NCBI GenBank assembly: GCA_964611645.1 | Contig: CAZTAO010000006.1 | Span: 1-64,000 of the forward strand | DNA: 64,000 nt | Direction of reading: 5' to 3' | DNA from: CAZTAO01 sp964611645 | GTDB lineage: Bacteria; Armatimonadota; UBA5829 | Shown here: one piece after another, positions 52,112 to 61,621 of the stretch | How positions within the stretch are numbered: position 1 is the first letter of the stretch | Layout of the letters: every line of letters starts with the position of its first letter | The notes under the pieces: model-generated | The model's input: only the letters and a program-made list of their open reading frames with translations | Databases searched by the model: none | Told to the model about the DNA's origin: nothing | Made by a program: the position numbers and the translations under genes

Positions 52112-54271
52112 ATGGCCAAATCATTGATAATCGTCGAGTCTCCAGCGAAGACAAAGACGTTGAAGAATTTCCTGGGTCCGAACTACATAGTGGAAGCCAG
52201 TATGGGCCACGTTCGTGACCTGCCAAAGAACGAACTCGGGGTGGATGTCGAGAAGGACTTCAAGCCGAAGTACGTCTCGATCCCCGAGCGCAGGGATGTC
52301 ATAAAGAAGCTCAAAGCGGCTGCAAAGGGAGCAGACCAGGTCTACCTGGCCTCAGACCCTGACCGCGAGGGCGAGGCAATAGCCTGGCATCTGAGCGAGG
52401 TGCTCAAGCTGGACCACGCGAAGCGGATCCGTTTCAACGAGATTACCGCCTCCGCCGTCACCCAGGCCCTGAACGAACCCACCGAACTGGACAGCAACCT
52501 GGTAAACGCCCAGCAGGCCCGAAGGCTGCTGGACAGGCTGGTCGGCTACAAACTCAGCCCGCTGCTGTGGAGAAAGATCAAGCGAAACCTGAGCGCGGGG
52601 CGAGTGCAGTCCGTGGCAGTGAAGCTGATCTGCGAACGCGAGCGGGAGATACTGGCGTTTCTTGCCGAGGAGTACTGGTCCATCACCGCGAGCCTCACTC
52701 CCAGGGACAAAGAGCATCTGTTCGAGGCCAAGCTTTTCCAACGCGCGGGGAAGAAGGTCGAACTCCACAACCAGGCGGAAGCCGACGATGTTCTTGCCGC
52801 TCTGAAGGGCGCCGACTGGGCCGTGGACACGGTCAAAAAGACCGAAAAGCGCAGGAACGCCCCGCTGCCATTCATTACCAGCACCCTGCAGCAGGAAGCT
52901 TCCCGGAAACTCAACTTCACCGCCCGGTGGACAATGTCTACCGCCCAGAGGCTGTATGAAGGTATAGAAGTTGGCGAAGAGGGAGCGGTCGGCCTTATCA
53001 CCTACATGAGAACCGATTCCGTACGTATATCACAGGAAGCGCAGGAAGAGGCAAAGCAGTATATAACCGCCAACTTCGGCGCGGAGTTTGTGGGCCAGAA
53101 GGGCAAGCAGGCTGCGGCGAAGAAGGGAGTGCAGGACGCTCACGAAGCCATTCGCCCCACCAAGGTCACCCGGCATCCGGACGACATCAAGGAGTACCTG
53201 TCCTCCGACCAGTACCGGCTCTACAAGCTGATCTGGCAGAGGTTTGTTGCGAGCCAGATGGCGCCTGCTGTGTTCGACGTGGTTACCGTGGACGTCAAAG
53301 CCGCCGATATGATCTTCAGGGCCACCGGCTCCACACCCAAGTTCCTCGGCTTCACAAAGATTTACACCGAGGGCAAGGACGACGCCAAGACGTTGGACGA
53401 AGAGGAGCAGCCGCCGCTGCCGCCGCTGGTCAACGGGCAGGGCCTCGACCTGCGCAAGCTCGATCCCAAACAGCATTTCACCGAGCCGCCTCCGCGCTAC
53501 ACGGAAGCCACGCTGGTCCGAGCGCTGGAGACCAACGGCATCGGCAGGCCGAGCACATACGCGGCGATTATCTCTACGATCCAGGACCGCAAGTATGTGG
53601 ACCTGGAAGCCAAACGCTTCAAGCCGACCCAGCTTGGGTTTACCGTGAACGACCAGCTCGTTAAGCACTTCCCGGACATCCTGGACACGCAGTTCACTGC
53701 GGGAGTCGAGGGCAAGCTCGACAAGATCGAGGAAGGGTCGCTCAACTGGGTCGACCTTCTGAAGGACTTCTACGTCCCATTCGACAAAGACCTCCAGGAA
53801 GCCACGCAGAATATGGAGAATGTGAAGATTCCGCCAAAGGAATCCGACCAGGTCTGCCCGAACTGCGGCGCGGTGATGCTGGTGCGGGAGAGCAGGTTCG
53901 GGGAGTTCCTGGGCTGCTCGAAATACCCCGAGTGCAAGACCATCGTGAAGATCGAGAAGAAGGTCGATGTGAAGTGCCCGACCTGCAATGAGGGTGAGAT
54001 TGTCGAGAAGAAGACCCGCAAGGGCAAGCTCTTCTATGGCTGCGAGCGCTACCCGGATTGCGACTTTACCACCTGGGACAAGCCCACAAAGAAGAAGTGC
54101 CCGGAGTGTGGCTCGATACTGACCGAGAGGCGGTACAAGGGCAAGCTCACCGGCTATAAGTGCATCAAGGCGGAGTGCGGCTACGTGCAAGCCAGAGGCA
54201 AAGGCGCCGAGGGTGAACCAACCGAGGAAACCACCCCCGCCGGCTCGCCGATGGACGAAGCTGAGGAGTAG
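52112..54271 (+). CDS. topA: DNA topoisomerase I
   Basis: A 719-residue type IA topoisomerase that relaxes negative supercoils. The TOPRIM part is at the N-terminus (LIIVESPAKTKTLKNFLG, GHVRDLPK, YLASDPDREGEAIAWHL). GLITYMRTDSVRIS near residue 297 holds the catalytic Tyr, and HEAIRPT and GIGRPSTYAAIISTI follow. Three C-terminal C4 zinc ribbons are seen (CPNCGAVM...CSKYPEC, CPTCNEGE...CERYPDC, CPECGSIL...CIKAEC). The ATG has GGAG upstream. Confidence 0.97.
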   Translation: MAKSLIIVESPAKTKTLKNFLGPNYIVEASMGHVRDLPKNELGVDVEKDFKPKYVSIPERRDVIKKLKAAAKGADQVYLASDPDREGEAIAWHLSEVLKLDHAKRIRFNEITASAVTQALNEPTELDSNLVNAQQARRLLDRLVGYKLSPLLWRKIKRNLSAGRVQSVAVKLICEREREILAFLAEEYWSITASLTPRDKEHLFEAKLFQRAGKKVELHNQAEADDVLAALKGADWAVDTVKKTEKRRNAPLPFITSTLQQEASRKLNFTARWTMSTAQRLYEGIEVGEEGAVGLITYMRTDSVRISQEAQEEAKQYITANFGAEFVGQKGKQAAAKKGVQDAHEAIRPTKVTRHPDDIKEYLSSDQYRLYKLIWQRFVASQMAPAVFDVVTVDVKAADMIFRATGSTPKFLGFTKIYTEGKDDAKTLDEEEQPPLPPLVNGQGLDLRKLDPKQHFTEPPPRYTEATLVRALETNGIGRPSTYAAIISTIQDRKYVDLEAKRFKPTQLGFTVNDQLVKHFPDILDTQFTAGVEGKLDKIEEGSLNWVDLLKDFYVPFDKDLQEATQNMENVKIPPKESDQVCPNCGAVMLVRESRFGEFLGCSKYPECKTIVKIEKKVDVKCPTCNEGEIVEKKTRKGKLFYGCERYPDCDFTTWDKPTKKKCPECGSILTERRYKGKLTGYKCIKAECGYVQARGKGAEGEPTEETTPAGSPMDEAEE

Positions 54272-54421
54272 CCGGAAGCCGTGGCCAACCCGCTGTGGAT
54301 AGAGGTGGCTTACGATGGGTTGGTTGTTGAGGTTTGAATCGCTCAGAAGAAAGTTGTTACATAACCTGCGCAGCATGCATCTATTAGTGTGTTCGACAAA
54401 GAGTTGCGGGGGGATGGTGCG

Positions 54422-55924
54422 ATGAAGCAAGGAATGCGAACCTGGGCGACAGCGCTGCTGGCCGTGTGTGTAGTGATGGTTTTTGCTTGCGGCACATGCT
54501 CCGCGGCGACACCCACCAAGACCCAGCTTCTGATCAAGGAACTCGAAACCACTCCCTGGGCTGGACCGTCAAATATCACGATCCCAACCCACTGGATGTT
54601 CCGGTTTACGAGGCCGATGAGAGCAGTCCTCAAGATCGGCCATCCAGCTCAGGACGATCTGATAGCCGCGCTGGACAACCCCGATATACTTGAACAGGTG
54701 ATCATCCTGCTCGGTGGGGTCGGCGATGAGCGGGCAGTGCCTCACATCATCGACAAGATGACAGACAAAAGCGATTACGGGATCAATCTCTGCGCCAACC
54801 TCGCCCTCACCAACATTACGGTAGCTGCCGTCATCTGGCACCACGGCGGAGGCATGCCTGGCCCGCAGCCGGAGGACCCAAAAAAGGCGTGGGCTGAATG
54901 GTGGATGCAAAACGCGCACAGCTTCAGGGTCAAAGAGATCACTACCAGCCGGCGATACTCGAACTACCCGGACTACGGCATATACCGATGGGATAGAAAC
55001 TCGCGGGAAGAGGTCGGCTCTTGGGAACCCAACCCACCGATCGAGTCGGGAGAACAACTGGTAATTCGCGTGCCGAAGGGGATAGACGAGGCCAAACTCA
55101 GCGTCTGGGTAGACGTATACGGACAGGGACTGGGGCTGGAACCAGCGCATCGGAGCGGCCCGGGAGAATACCGTGTAGGGATTCCTGGTTGGACCAGGGG
55201 CGTCAAGCTCTTGATCTATCATCCGCAGTACAAGGTGATTGCGGTAACCACTGACAGGTGGACCGCAGTATCCGGGGCCTATACTCCGAAGTTCGTCAAG
55301 GCCGCGATGGTGCCGCTGGCGGTGCGGCTGGTCGATACAAGTGGAAAGGCGTTCGCCAACCAGCAGGTATCCGTCAGTGTGGCGCTGGGGTTACGGCGAT
55401 ACTTCGGATATTCCGACGGCCCGTCCTACGGCGGGTGGATCGCGAGTGGCAAAACAAACGCCAACGGGGAGTTCGCGACCAGCGCGCCCTGGATTCCTGA
55501 TGACCCATACTTCCGGTCTTGCGGGGTTCGGAGTCTGAGCATTCATGTTGGCAATAGTATGGGGTCCGCGGGCGATGCCTACGACGTTCTGCCGTATCCC
55601 GACATCCCGCAACGGAAACAAGGCAGTCCGGTAACCGTGACCGTCCAGCATCGCGGCCGGATTACAGGCTATGTCAGCAGGTCGTTTCTACAGAGCCACG
55701 GGATCGTCATCAGTGATGAGACTGTGGTGAAAGTACGGAGAAGCGACGGGGTAACAACCACAGCGCCGATTGAGCAGTCTAGTGGTTCGTTCCAGACTCC
55801 CATTTCAGCCTGTTCTTACGACCTGACAGTTGAATGGCGCGATGGCGACAATCTCCGTCAGGCCGATGCGCTCAAGGATGTCGTGGTCGGCGAGCAAGAG
55901 AACAAGGCCGTTTCCATAGACTAG
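54422..55924 (+). CDS. Exported HEAT-like / carboxypeptidase-regulatory-like protein
   Basis: A 500-residue exported protein of unknown function. Signal ATALLAVCVVMVFACGTCSAA. Residues of about 55-130 look like HEAT repeats (PAQDDLIAALDNPDILEQVI; GGVGDERAVPHIIDKMTD). The rest is beta-rich with carboxypeptidase-regulatory-like modules (VRLVDTSGKAFANQQVSVSV; GKTNANGEFATSAPW; VTVQHRGRITGYV). The ATG at 54422 is chosen as it starts the signal peptide. It may be a surface binding protein. Confidence 0.7.
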   Translation: MKQGMRTWATALLAVCVVMVFACGTCSAATPTKTQLLIKELETTPWAGPSNITIPTHWMFRFTRPMRAVLKIGHPAQDDLIAALDNPDILEQVIILLGGVGDERAVPHIIDKMTDKSDYGINLCANLALTNITVAAVIWHHGGGMPGPQPEDPKKAWAEWWMQNAHSFRVKEITTSRRYSNYPDYGIYRWDRNSREEVGSWEPNPPIESGEQLVIRVPKGIDEAKLSVWVDVYGQGLGLEPAHRSGPGEYRVGIPGWTRGVKLLIYHPQYKVIAVTTDRWTAVSGAYTPKFVKAAMVPLAVRLVDTSGKAFANQQVSVSVALGLRRYFGYSDGPSYGGWIASGKTNANGEFATSAPWIPDDPYFRSCGVRSLSIHVGNSMGSAGDAYDVLPYPDIPQRKQGSPVTVTVQHRGRITGYVSRSFLQSHGIVISDETVVKVRRSDGVTTTAPIEQSSGSFQTPISACSYDLTVEWRDGDNLRQADALKDVVVGEQENKAVSID

Positions 55925-55942
55925 GGCCGGTTTCGGGCATCC

Positions 55943-57235
55943 CTACGGTTTCGCGGAATCCCCCCACACGTTCTTCCCTCTCGTCTCCTTCGTCAGGAAC
56001 GCGCACACCAGCGCCGCCAGGGCCATCGCGAGGCAGACTGTGAATATGGCGTGGTAGGCAGATGGGGGGTAGCGCACGGCGGTGGGGGTGACTGTGGCAG
56101 AGGCGCGGTAGAGGTCCAGGGCCATGCCTGCCGCGCTGGCGGCTATTGAGACCATTATATAGGCTGCGGCGTTGATGAGGCCGATGGATGAGGCGGCGAA
56201 GTCGGGGTGGTTGAGTTCCTTCATCGACGCGCTGGAGATCGGCGAACTGATGGCGGTGAAGCCAAAGAGGATGTAGCAGGGCAGGATCAGAGCGTTGTTG
56301 CCTCTCATAATGGCGAAGACCATCAGGTACGCGGTGACCAGTATAGCCGGCGACGCAATCAGGAGAGGTTTGCGCCTCTCTTTGATGAGTCTTGTGATAA
56401 ACCCCGACATCACGGCAATGAGCATGGATGACATCATCATCACGAATGTGTAGCCGGCGGCGGCTGATGAGCTCAGGCCGAGGCAGTCTTCCAGGAACTT
56501 TTTGCCGATGATGGCCTGCATCAGGAAATACAGCGACCACACTATCGACGCAGTCACCACCAGCGGGTAGGTGCGTCGGTTGCGGGCGATGTCTTTGAAG
56601 GCCGGCCACAGATGCATCGTGGGCAGCGGCCTGCGGTGAGCGCCGGTTCTGGCCACCAGGATCGCCGTGGCGGCCACACTGATGGTACACCCGACTCCCA
56701 CTGCAAACAGCGATGCCCGCCACCCGTAGAGCCCGACGAAGTACTCCAACGGTTTGGTTGCGGCCAGCCCTCCGATGTATGCGGCGAGCAGGCTGGAACT
56801 CAGGGCTATGGAGAAGTTGCGGTTGCTGAACTGCAGGTCCAGTTCCTTCACGACCGACAGGAACATCAAACTCCCGCCAAGTCCCACCAGAAATCGGGTG
56901 AAGTAGAGGGTGGGCACACCCTGTGAGAGCGGGAAAAGCAGCGCGCCTACGCTCATCAGAGCCCCACCCCAAACAATCACCTTCGGCGCGCCAAGCCTGT
57001 CGATGAGAGCGCCGGAGAACACCTGCATCCCGCCGTATACATAGAGGAAGATAGCGCCGAGGTTGGCGACCTGGGTGGAGCTAAGCGAAAGCCCGGACTG
57101 GAGTTCATCAAAAATGGTGCCGGGGACGCCGATACGCATGAAATACGAGAACGCGTAGATCAGATCCATAAATGCGAGCAGCAGCAAAACCCGCCGCCGG
57201 TCCCAGAGTCGACCGGCCAACCCAGAACTTCCCAA
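55943..57235 (-). CDS. MFS transporter
   Basis: A 430-residue protein with twelve predicted helices and a normal MFS length. A motif A-like loop ALIDRLGAPKVIVWGGAL follows helix 2, and the second half carries FITRLIKERRKPLLIA at the equivalent place. Substrate unknown. The start is a TTG with GGGGG 6 bases upstream. It is convergent with the HEAT-like gene, 18 bases away. Confidence 0.85.
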   Translation of the reverse strand: MGSSGLAGRLWDRRRVLLLLAFMDLIYAFSYFMRIGVPGTIFDELQSGLSLSSTQVANLGAIFLYVYGGMQVFSGALIDRLGAPKVIVWGGALMSVGALLFPLSQGVPTLYFTRFLVGLGGSLMFLSVVKELDLQFSNRNFSIALSSSLLAAYIGGLAATKPLEYFVGLYGWRASLFAVGVGCTISVAATAILVARTGAHRRPLPTMHLWPAFKDIARNRRTYPLVVTASIVWSLYFLMQAIIGKKFLEDCLGLSSSAAAGYTFVMMMSSMLIAVMSGFITRLIKERRKPLLIASPAILVTAYLMVFAIMRGNNALILPCYILFGFTAISSPISSASMKELNHPDFAASSIGLINAAAYIMVSIAASAAGMALDLYRASATVTPTAVRYPPSAYHAIFTVCLAMALAALVCAFLTKETRGKNVWGDSAKP

Positions 57236-57420
57236 ACCTGTCCCCCTTAGCTAACTAACGATAGGGATTATACTCTCATGGGCGGCGGAGGGGCAATTGC
57301 GGGCGTGCTGATGGCTCGTAGCTGCGGGAACTTCACACGTGCGAGTTTGGGAGACTTGTGCAAGCCGACGTTCCCGCAGCATAGCAAATACGACTGATAG
57401 GACGGATAGCAAGAACGGAG

Positions 57421-57906
57421 CTACTGCCTGCGGACGTCTGTGGATGATCCGCCCCAAGGGCCCCAGTTGGCCAGGGCCATGTTGGAGTGCTCGGCTTTGG
57501 CGATCTGCACTTGGGGCCGGGGGTTCAGAAGATTGTCTGTCGCAGGGCCGACAGGGGTCAGCGTGTAGAGAACGCCGAAGACGAATGTGAGAGCCAGGCC
57601 GGTGGCGAATGCCCTTGCCGGGAACTTCACGTTGAATGCGTTGAGCCAATCTACCTGCCACCACTTGGGTGTGGTTGGCACAGCGCCGGTTCTGATGGAT
57701 CGCATTATGGCGCTGTGCAGGCCCTTGGGTGTTTCTACCTCGGGAATGCCGTCAAGCGCGGCGGTGGTGGCGGTGAATAGCTTGTAGTCTGCCGCGCACT
57801 GAGAGCAGTGGGCTATGTGCCGGTCAAACACGCGAATATCCGCAGCCGACATCCAGCCGTCCGCGTAGTCCGAAAACCGATCTTTCATTTGTGCGCAATT
57901 GAACAT
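57421..57906 (-). CDS. Anti-sigma factor with zinc finger (zf-HC2)
   Basis: A 161-residue membrane protein. The cytoplasmic ZAS/zf-HC2 motif FDRHIAHCSQCAADYKLF (H-X3-C-X2-C) is at about 28-45, and a single membrane helix (FATGLALTFVFGVLYTL) is near 110. It should hold the ECF sigma factor at 58069-58680 inactive until a signal triggers release, possibly through proteases such as RseP in this window; that last link is inference. Confidence 0.85.
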   Translation of the reverse strand: MFNCAQMKDRFSDYADGWMSAADIRVFDRHIAHCSQCAADYKLFTATTAALDGIPEVETPKGLHSAIMRSIRTGAVPTTPKWWQVDWLNAFNVKFPARAFATGLALTFVFGVLYTLTPVGPATDNLLNPRPQVQIAKAEHSNMALANWGPWGGSSTDVRRQ

Positions 57907-57934
57907 TCTACTTCACCAACTCTTGGCCTGCAGA

Positions 57935-58020
57935 CCCTGAATCAAGTTCAGGGTGACGTGCCAGCCTCACCTAATACTTCGGCGTTCTTGGGTATCTTCG
58001 TTTCGACTCCGCTCAACGAG
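57935..58020. repeat. REP-like units in the sigma/anti-sigma gap
   Basis: CCCTGAATCAAGTTCAGGG with TGACGTG at 57935-57960 is identical over 26 bases to 43559-43584. TTTCGACTCCGCTCAACGA at 58001-58019 matches part of the repeat between rpsB and tsf. They occupy most of the gap between the sigma and anti-sigma genes. Confidence 0.7.
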
Positions 58021-58068
58021 CTATGGGTCGTACGTACAGTAACGCCTGTGTTTATGACCAACTCCGGG

Positions 58069-58680
58069 CTACAAAAGTTCCAGCTTTGGCCGCAAGATAT
58101 CCGCGAGGGCTAGTCTGGCCCTGTTGAGTCGGGATTTCACAGTGCCTATCGGCAGCTCCAGAACATCGCTGATCTGCTCGTAGCTTTGGTGCCGCACGTG
58201 GTACAGGGTCACGATTATCCGCTGGTACTCCGGCAGAGAGTTGATAGCTTCCTGGAGTATCCTGGTGCGATCTCTTGCCTCCACAACCTGGTCCGGGGTG
58301 GGTTCGGTGTCCTGAACCTGTTTGGCTACTGAGTTCTCGTCAAGCTCCACGTACTCGTCCAGCGAGGTGGTGCGGTTGCTCTTGGACTTCTTCAGCTCGT
58401 CCAGGTACACATTCTTGACTATCCGGTAGGCCCAGGTCGAGAAGTTGGCGTCGCCTCGGAAGGAGCGGATAGAGTTGAAGACCCGGATGAAGGCTTCCTG
58501 GGAGACATCCCAGGCGATATCGTGGTTGCCGGAGATGCGGTACGCGAAGTTGTAGACCTGCTTCTCATATCGAGAGACAAGCTCGTCGAAGGCGTCGGTG
58601 TTCCCCGTTTTGCACCTTTCGATCAGGGCCTGGTCGTCCAATCTAGCCGGACGATTGACTCCATCGAAGCTGTCTACCAC
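58069..58680 (-). CDS. ECF-type RNA polymerase sigma factor
   Basis: A 203-residue sigma-70 family factor with regions 2 and 4 only. Region 2: DAFDELVSRYEKQVYNFAYR, DVSQEAFIRVFNSIRSF, NFSTWAYRIVKNVYLDEL. Region 4: EYQRIIVTLYHVRHQSYEQI, LELPIGTVKSRLNRARLAL. The GTG start has GAGGA 6 bases upstream. It probably responds to envelope stress and is paired with the anti-sigma factor downstream. Confidence 0.93.
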   Translation of the reverse strand: MVDSFDGVNRPARLDDQALIERCKTGNTDAFDELVSRYEKQVYNFAYRISGNHDIAWDVSQEAFIRVFNSIRSFRGDANFSTWAYRIVKNVYLDELKKSKSNRTTSLDEYVELDENSVAKQVQDTEPTPDQVVEARDRTRILQEAINSLPEYQRIIVTLYHVRHQSYEQISDVLELPIGTVKSRLNRARLALADILRPKLELL

Positions 58681-58864
58681 GCAATGTCCTCAGAGGGCCG
58701 CCGAGTATGCGGCGCTTGGAGCGGCCCGCTACTGCAACCGCTTCCAACTAGATTATAGCATACCGGAGGGGAGTGCAAATTCCATCCGCCATCTGCTACC
58801 CGACCCCTGGTCTTATGTGGTAGAATTGAGCTTGCTTCGACCGACTGAGTGACGCGAGCCTGGA

Positions 58865-59620
58865 ATGATCCCTATCGGCGACGACAACCCAACGCGCACC
58901 GTGCCCTACATAACCTACGGCATCATCGCCCTCAATGTGTTCGTCTACCTTGTGGAGGTGCTCGGCCACTATGGGTTGATACACGCCGACCTCGGGCAGT
59001 TTTCGATGATCCCATACTCGGTTATCCACAACCTGCGGGTGGAGCCGGCCATCGAAGCCGGCAGGATTGTGGGATTCTACAAGACCCCGGACGTGGGCTT
59101 TAGTCCCCAGTGGCTGACTATCTTTACCTCGATGTTTATGCATGGTGGTCTCCTGCACATCATCGGCAACATGCTCTATCTCTGGATTTTCGGCAACAAC
59201 ATTGAAGACGCCCTGGGCCATATCAGGTTTCTGCTCTTCTACCTTGTCTGCGGCGCGGCGGCGGCTCTGTTGCATCTGGCGTTCAATCTGGGCTCCCCGG
59301 TGCCGATGGTGGGCGCGAGCGGGGCCATTGCCGGAGTGCTTGGGGCATATCTGCTGCTGTATCCCGCGGCGCGGATAAGGGTGCTTCTCTTCTTATTCGT
59401 GTTCGTGACCGTTGTGGCCGTGCCGGCGTCCCTGGTTCTGGTGCTTTGGTTTATTGGCCAGTTCCTGAACGTGCTGGGCGGCCAACTCGAAGGCGGAGGG
59501 GTGGCCTACTGGGCCCACATCGGCGGATTCGCCGCAGGTATGGCCATCATAATAGCTTTGGGCGGCAGGCGAAGGCTTCTGAGGCCCCGAAGCGCTGTAT
59601 ACGATTACTACCGCGACTAG
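58865..59620 (+). CDS. Rhomboid family intramembrane serine protease
   Basis: A 251-residue membrane protease. Helix 2 region SMFMHGGLLHIIGNMLYLWIF, catalytic Ser in GASGAIAGVLGAYLLLYP and catalytic His in AHIGGFAAGMAIII form the rhomboid dyad. It cuts single-pass membrane proteins in the membrane; substrates unknown. There is no strong Shine-Dalgarno. It is divergent from the sigma gene and upstream of the DUF5693-csaB set. Confidence 0.92.
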   Translation: MIPIGDDNPTRTVPYITYGIIALNVFVYLVEVLGHYGLIHADLGQFSMIPYSVIHNLRVEPAIEAGRIVGFYKTPDVGFSPQWLTIFTSMFMHGGLLHIIGNMLYLWIFGNNIEDALGHIRFLLFYLVCGAAAALLHLAFNLGSPVPMVGASGAIAGVLGAYLLLYPAARIRVLLFLFVFVTVVAVPASLVLVLWFIGQFLNVLGGQLEGGGVAYWAHIGGFAAGMAIIIALGGRRRLLRPRSAVYDYYRD

Positions 59621-59642
59621 CGTTTTGTCTTTTGAGGTAGAT

Positions 59643-59717
59643 ATGACCGGGAAAGACTGCCCTATCATCTCTCCAGGTATCCTACCTGGAGGGTCAGAGG
59701 GCTTGAGGTGGATATGA
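59643..59717 (+). promoter_or_regulatory. Short leader reading frame coupled to the DUF5693 start
   Basis: An ATG at 59643 preceded by GAGGTAG opens 24 codons (MTGKDCPII...GLRWI) ending in a TGA at 59715-59717 that overlaps the DUF5693 ATG (ATGA). The bases around the leader ATG (59632-59659) are a near copy of those around the real start (59703-59729). It may only reflect the duplication, or it may couple translation. Confidence 0.35.
59671..59691. repeat. CTCCAGGTA palindrome before DUF5693
   Basis: Arms CTCCAGGTA (59671-59679) and TACCTGGAG (59683-59691) with a 3-base loop, in the family of 9854, 11897 and 49214. It lies between two copies of a 27-28-base direct repeat (59632-59659 and 59703-59729). 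Confidence 0.65.
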
Positions 59718-61612
59718 CCAGAAAGACTGTTCTGCATGTATTGCTCGCCATCGGCCTGCTGGCGGCGCTTACTGTCGCCGTTCGCCGAGCGGGCATCGAG
59801 GCTCGGCAGAACTCCGTTCAGATAGTGGTTGACTACCAGGAGGTAGTCTCGCTCGCAGCCACAACCGGCAGCACACCCCTGGAAGTGATGCGCCAGATGA
59901 AAGCTGCGGGGGCATCCGCCGTGGCCGTAACATCGGACACAATAGCTCAACTCACATCGGATGGGGTTCTGAGGCCGATTCCCAATAGCTCGGGGCCGGT
60001 GGCAGGCATTGTGGCTCCGGGGGATGACGCGATGAGGATTTGGAAGAACCTTCTGGATGCGCTTCCTCTTCTGGATTCCAAGATAGTTGCGCCTCCGAAG
60101 GAGTCGAAGGAGTGGTGGATAACCATCAACCTCCACGGCGCGCCGCTCAGTTCTCTGGACACAGCGCCGGTCGGGCTTCCCCCCACAGCCATCGACCAGG
60201 CCAGAGCGGCCGGGATGGAGGTGGTCGCCAGGATTCCCAACTACGATGGCGCGTCTCCAAAGTCTGCCAGCCTCATTCTCCGGCGACTCAAGTCGCTGGG
60301 CGTGAAGACGGTGATCTTCCAGGGTGACCAGGTCCTGGGCTTCCGAGGAAGCGAGGATGGAGTCGCCCAGGCGTTCCGCGATACCGGGCTGGAGTTCGGG
60401 AAGGTGGAGTTTTCCAAGCAGAAGGGCGAGGAGAAGCTGGCTGGGAAGCTGCTCGGCAGCGTGCTGGTTGTCCACAGCATATCGTCAGCCGAGATGCCTG
60501 CTCTGAGCGAGACCACCATCGTTGAGCGCTTTGCCAAGGCGGTGAAGGAGCGCGGGGTGAGGGTGTGCTACCTGCGGATGTACTTTCGCACGTCCGACGG
60601 CCTGGTGGCGGCCAACTGTGGTTTTGTGAAGAAGATATCCGACGGCATTATTAAGGCCGGGTACTCGCTGGGGGAACCGAGCGGTATCTCGGGGACTCCG
60701 ACCAACGCCATCCTTCGGGCGCTGTCCGGTATCGGGGTTGCAGCCGGGGTTATGCTTCTGCTGCTGTGCCTGCTCGAGTTGTCCGGCGCGGCATTCTGGG
60801 GCTGGCTGACGCTGTTCATAGTGGGCTGCGCGGGGCTTTCGGGCATGGGCGGAACGGGCGCGAAGCTGGTGGCTTTCGGCTCATCGGTCACGTTCCCAAC
60901 CCTCGCCGCATTCTGGGCTATCCTCCCGCTTTCCGCATCGGCCTCGGGCTACAAGCTGTGGCCTGTTATCGGGCGGTTCCTGTTGGGGGTTGCGACTGCC
61001 GCAGCAGGTGGGCTGATAATTGTAGGCCTGCTGAGCGAACCGAAGTTCTTCCTGAGGATTGATCAGTTCATGGGTGTGAAGCTGGCCCAGCTTGCTCCGA
61101 TACTCATTCTGGCCGTTGTGTTCACGGGCGGAGTAGCCTGGGAACGTGCCGGCCTGAGGGAGCAGTTCAGACGGCTCTTGGAGGGCCTGCGGAATATCGG
61201 AGCGAACCCCGTGCTGCTTTGGCACGCGGTGGGGATAGTGATTGTGGTGGGGATTCTCGGGCTGATGGTCGCGCGGTCGGGCAACGATGCAGGCATAGGC
61301 GTAAGCTCTCTGGAGCTCAAGTTCAGGTCGATCCTGGACAAGATCATGTATGTCCGCCCCAGAACCAAGGAGTTCATGCTGGGCTACCCGGCTCTGATGC
61401 TGGGCCTGGCGTTCGCGCTGCGCGGGAAGCGGAACTGGGCGGCGCTGCTGGTGACTTTCGGGACAATCGGCCTGGTCTCCAACCTCAACACCTGGTGCCA
61501 CCTGCACACACCGGTGGCGCTGAGCGCGATGCGGGTAGTGAACGGCGCCATAGCCGGGGGGGCGCTGGGGTTGGTCTTGTGTCGGGTGTTCAGGCGATGG
61601 ATAGAGCGGTAG
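59714..61612 (+). CDS. DUF5693 family membrane protein
   Basis: A 632-residue protein of the DUF5693 family, which commonly neighbours csaB. An N-terminal helix (VLHVLLAIGLLAALTVAV) precedes a soluble half (VQIVVDYQEVVSLAATTG; AAGMEVVARIPNYDGA; SLGVKTVIFQGDQVLGF; RGVRVCYLRMYF), and the C-terminal half holds seven or eight helices. The function is not established; a role in cell-surface polysaccharide handling is suggested by context. The ATG at 59714 follows GAGGTG. It is 9 bases upstream of csaB. Confidence 0.8.
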   Translation: MTRKTVLHVLLAIGLLAALTVAVRRAGIEARQNSVQIVVDYQEVVSLAATTGSTPLEVMRQMKAAGASAVAVTSDTIAQLTSDGVLRPIPNSSGPVAGIVAPGDDAMRIWKNLLDALPLLDSKIVAPPKESKEWWITINLHGAPLSSLDTAPVGLPPTAIDQARAAGMEVVARIPNYDGASPKSASLILRRLKSLGVKTVIFQGDQVLGFRGSEDGVAQAFRDTGLEFGKVEFSKQKGEEKLAGKLLGSVLVVHSISSAEMPALSETTIVERFAKAVKERGVRVCYLRMYFRTSDGLVAANCGFVKKISDGIIKAGYSLGEPSGISGTPTNAILRALSGIGVAAGVMLLLLCLLELSGAAFWGWLTLFIVGCAGLSGMGGTGAKLVAFGSSVTFPTLAAFWAILPLSASASGYKLWPVIGRFLLGVATAAAGGLIIVGLLSEPKFFLRIDQFMGVKLAQLAPILILAVVFTGGVAWERAGLREQFRRLLEGLRNIGANPVLLWHAVGIVIVVGILGLMVARSGNDAGIGVSSLELKFRSILDKIMYVRPRTKEFMLGYPALMLGLAFALRGKRNWAALLVTFGTIGLVSNLNTWCHLHTPVALSAMRVVNGAIAGGALGLVLCRVFRRWIER

Positions 61613-61621
61613 AGGTTAGTT

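Noticed and set aside
53030..54430. Long open frame antisense to topA
   Set aside because: It lies opposite a gene with complete topoisomerase motifs, has no ribosome site or recognisable domain, and reflects high GC codon use.
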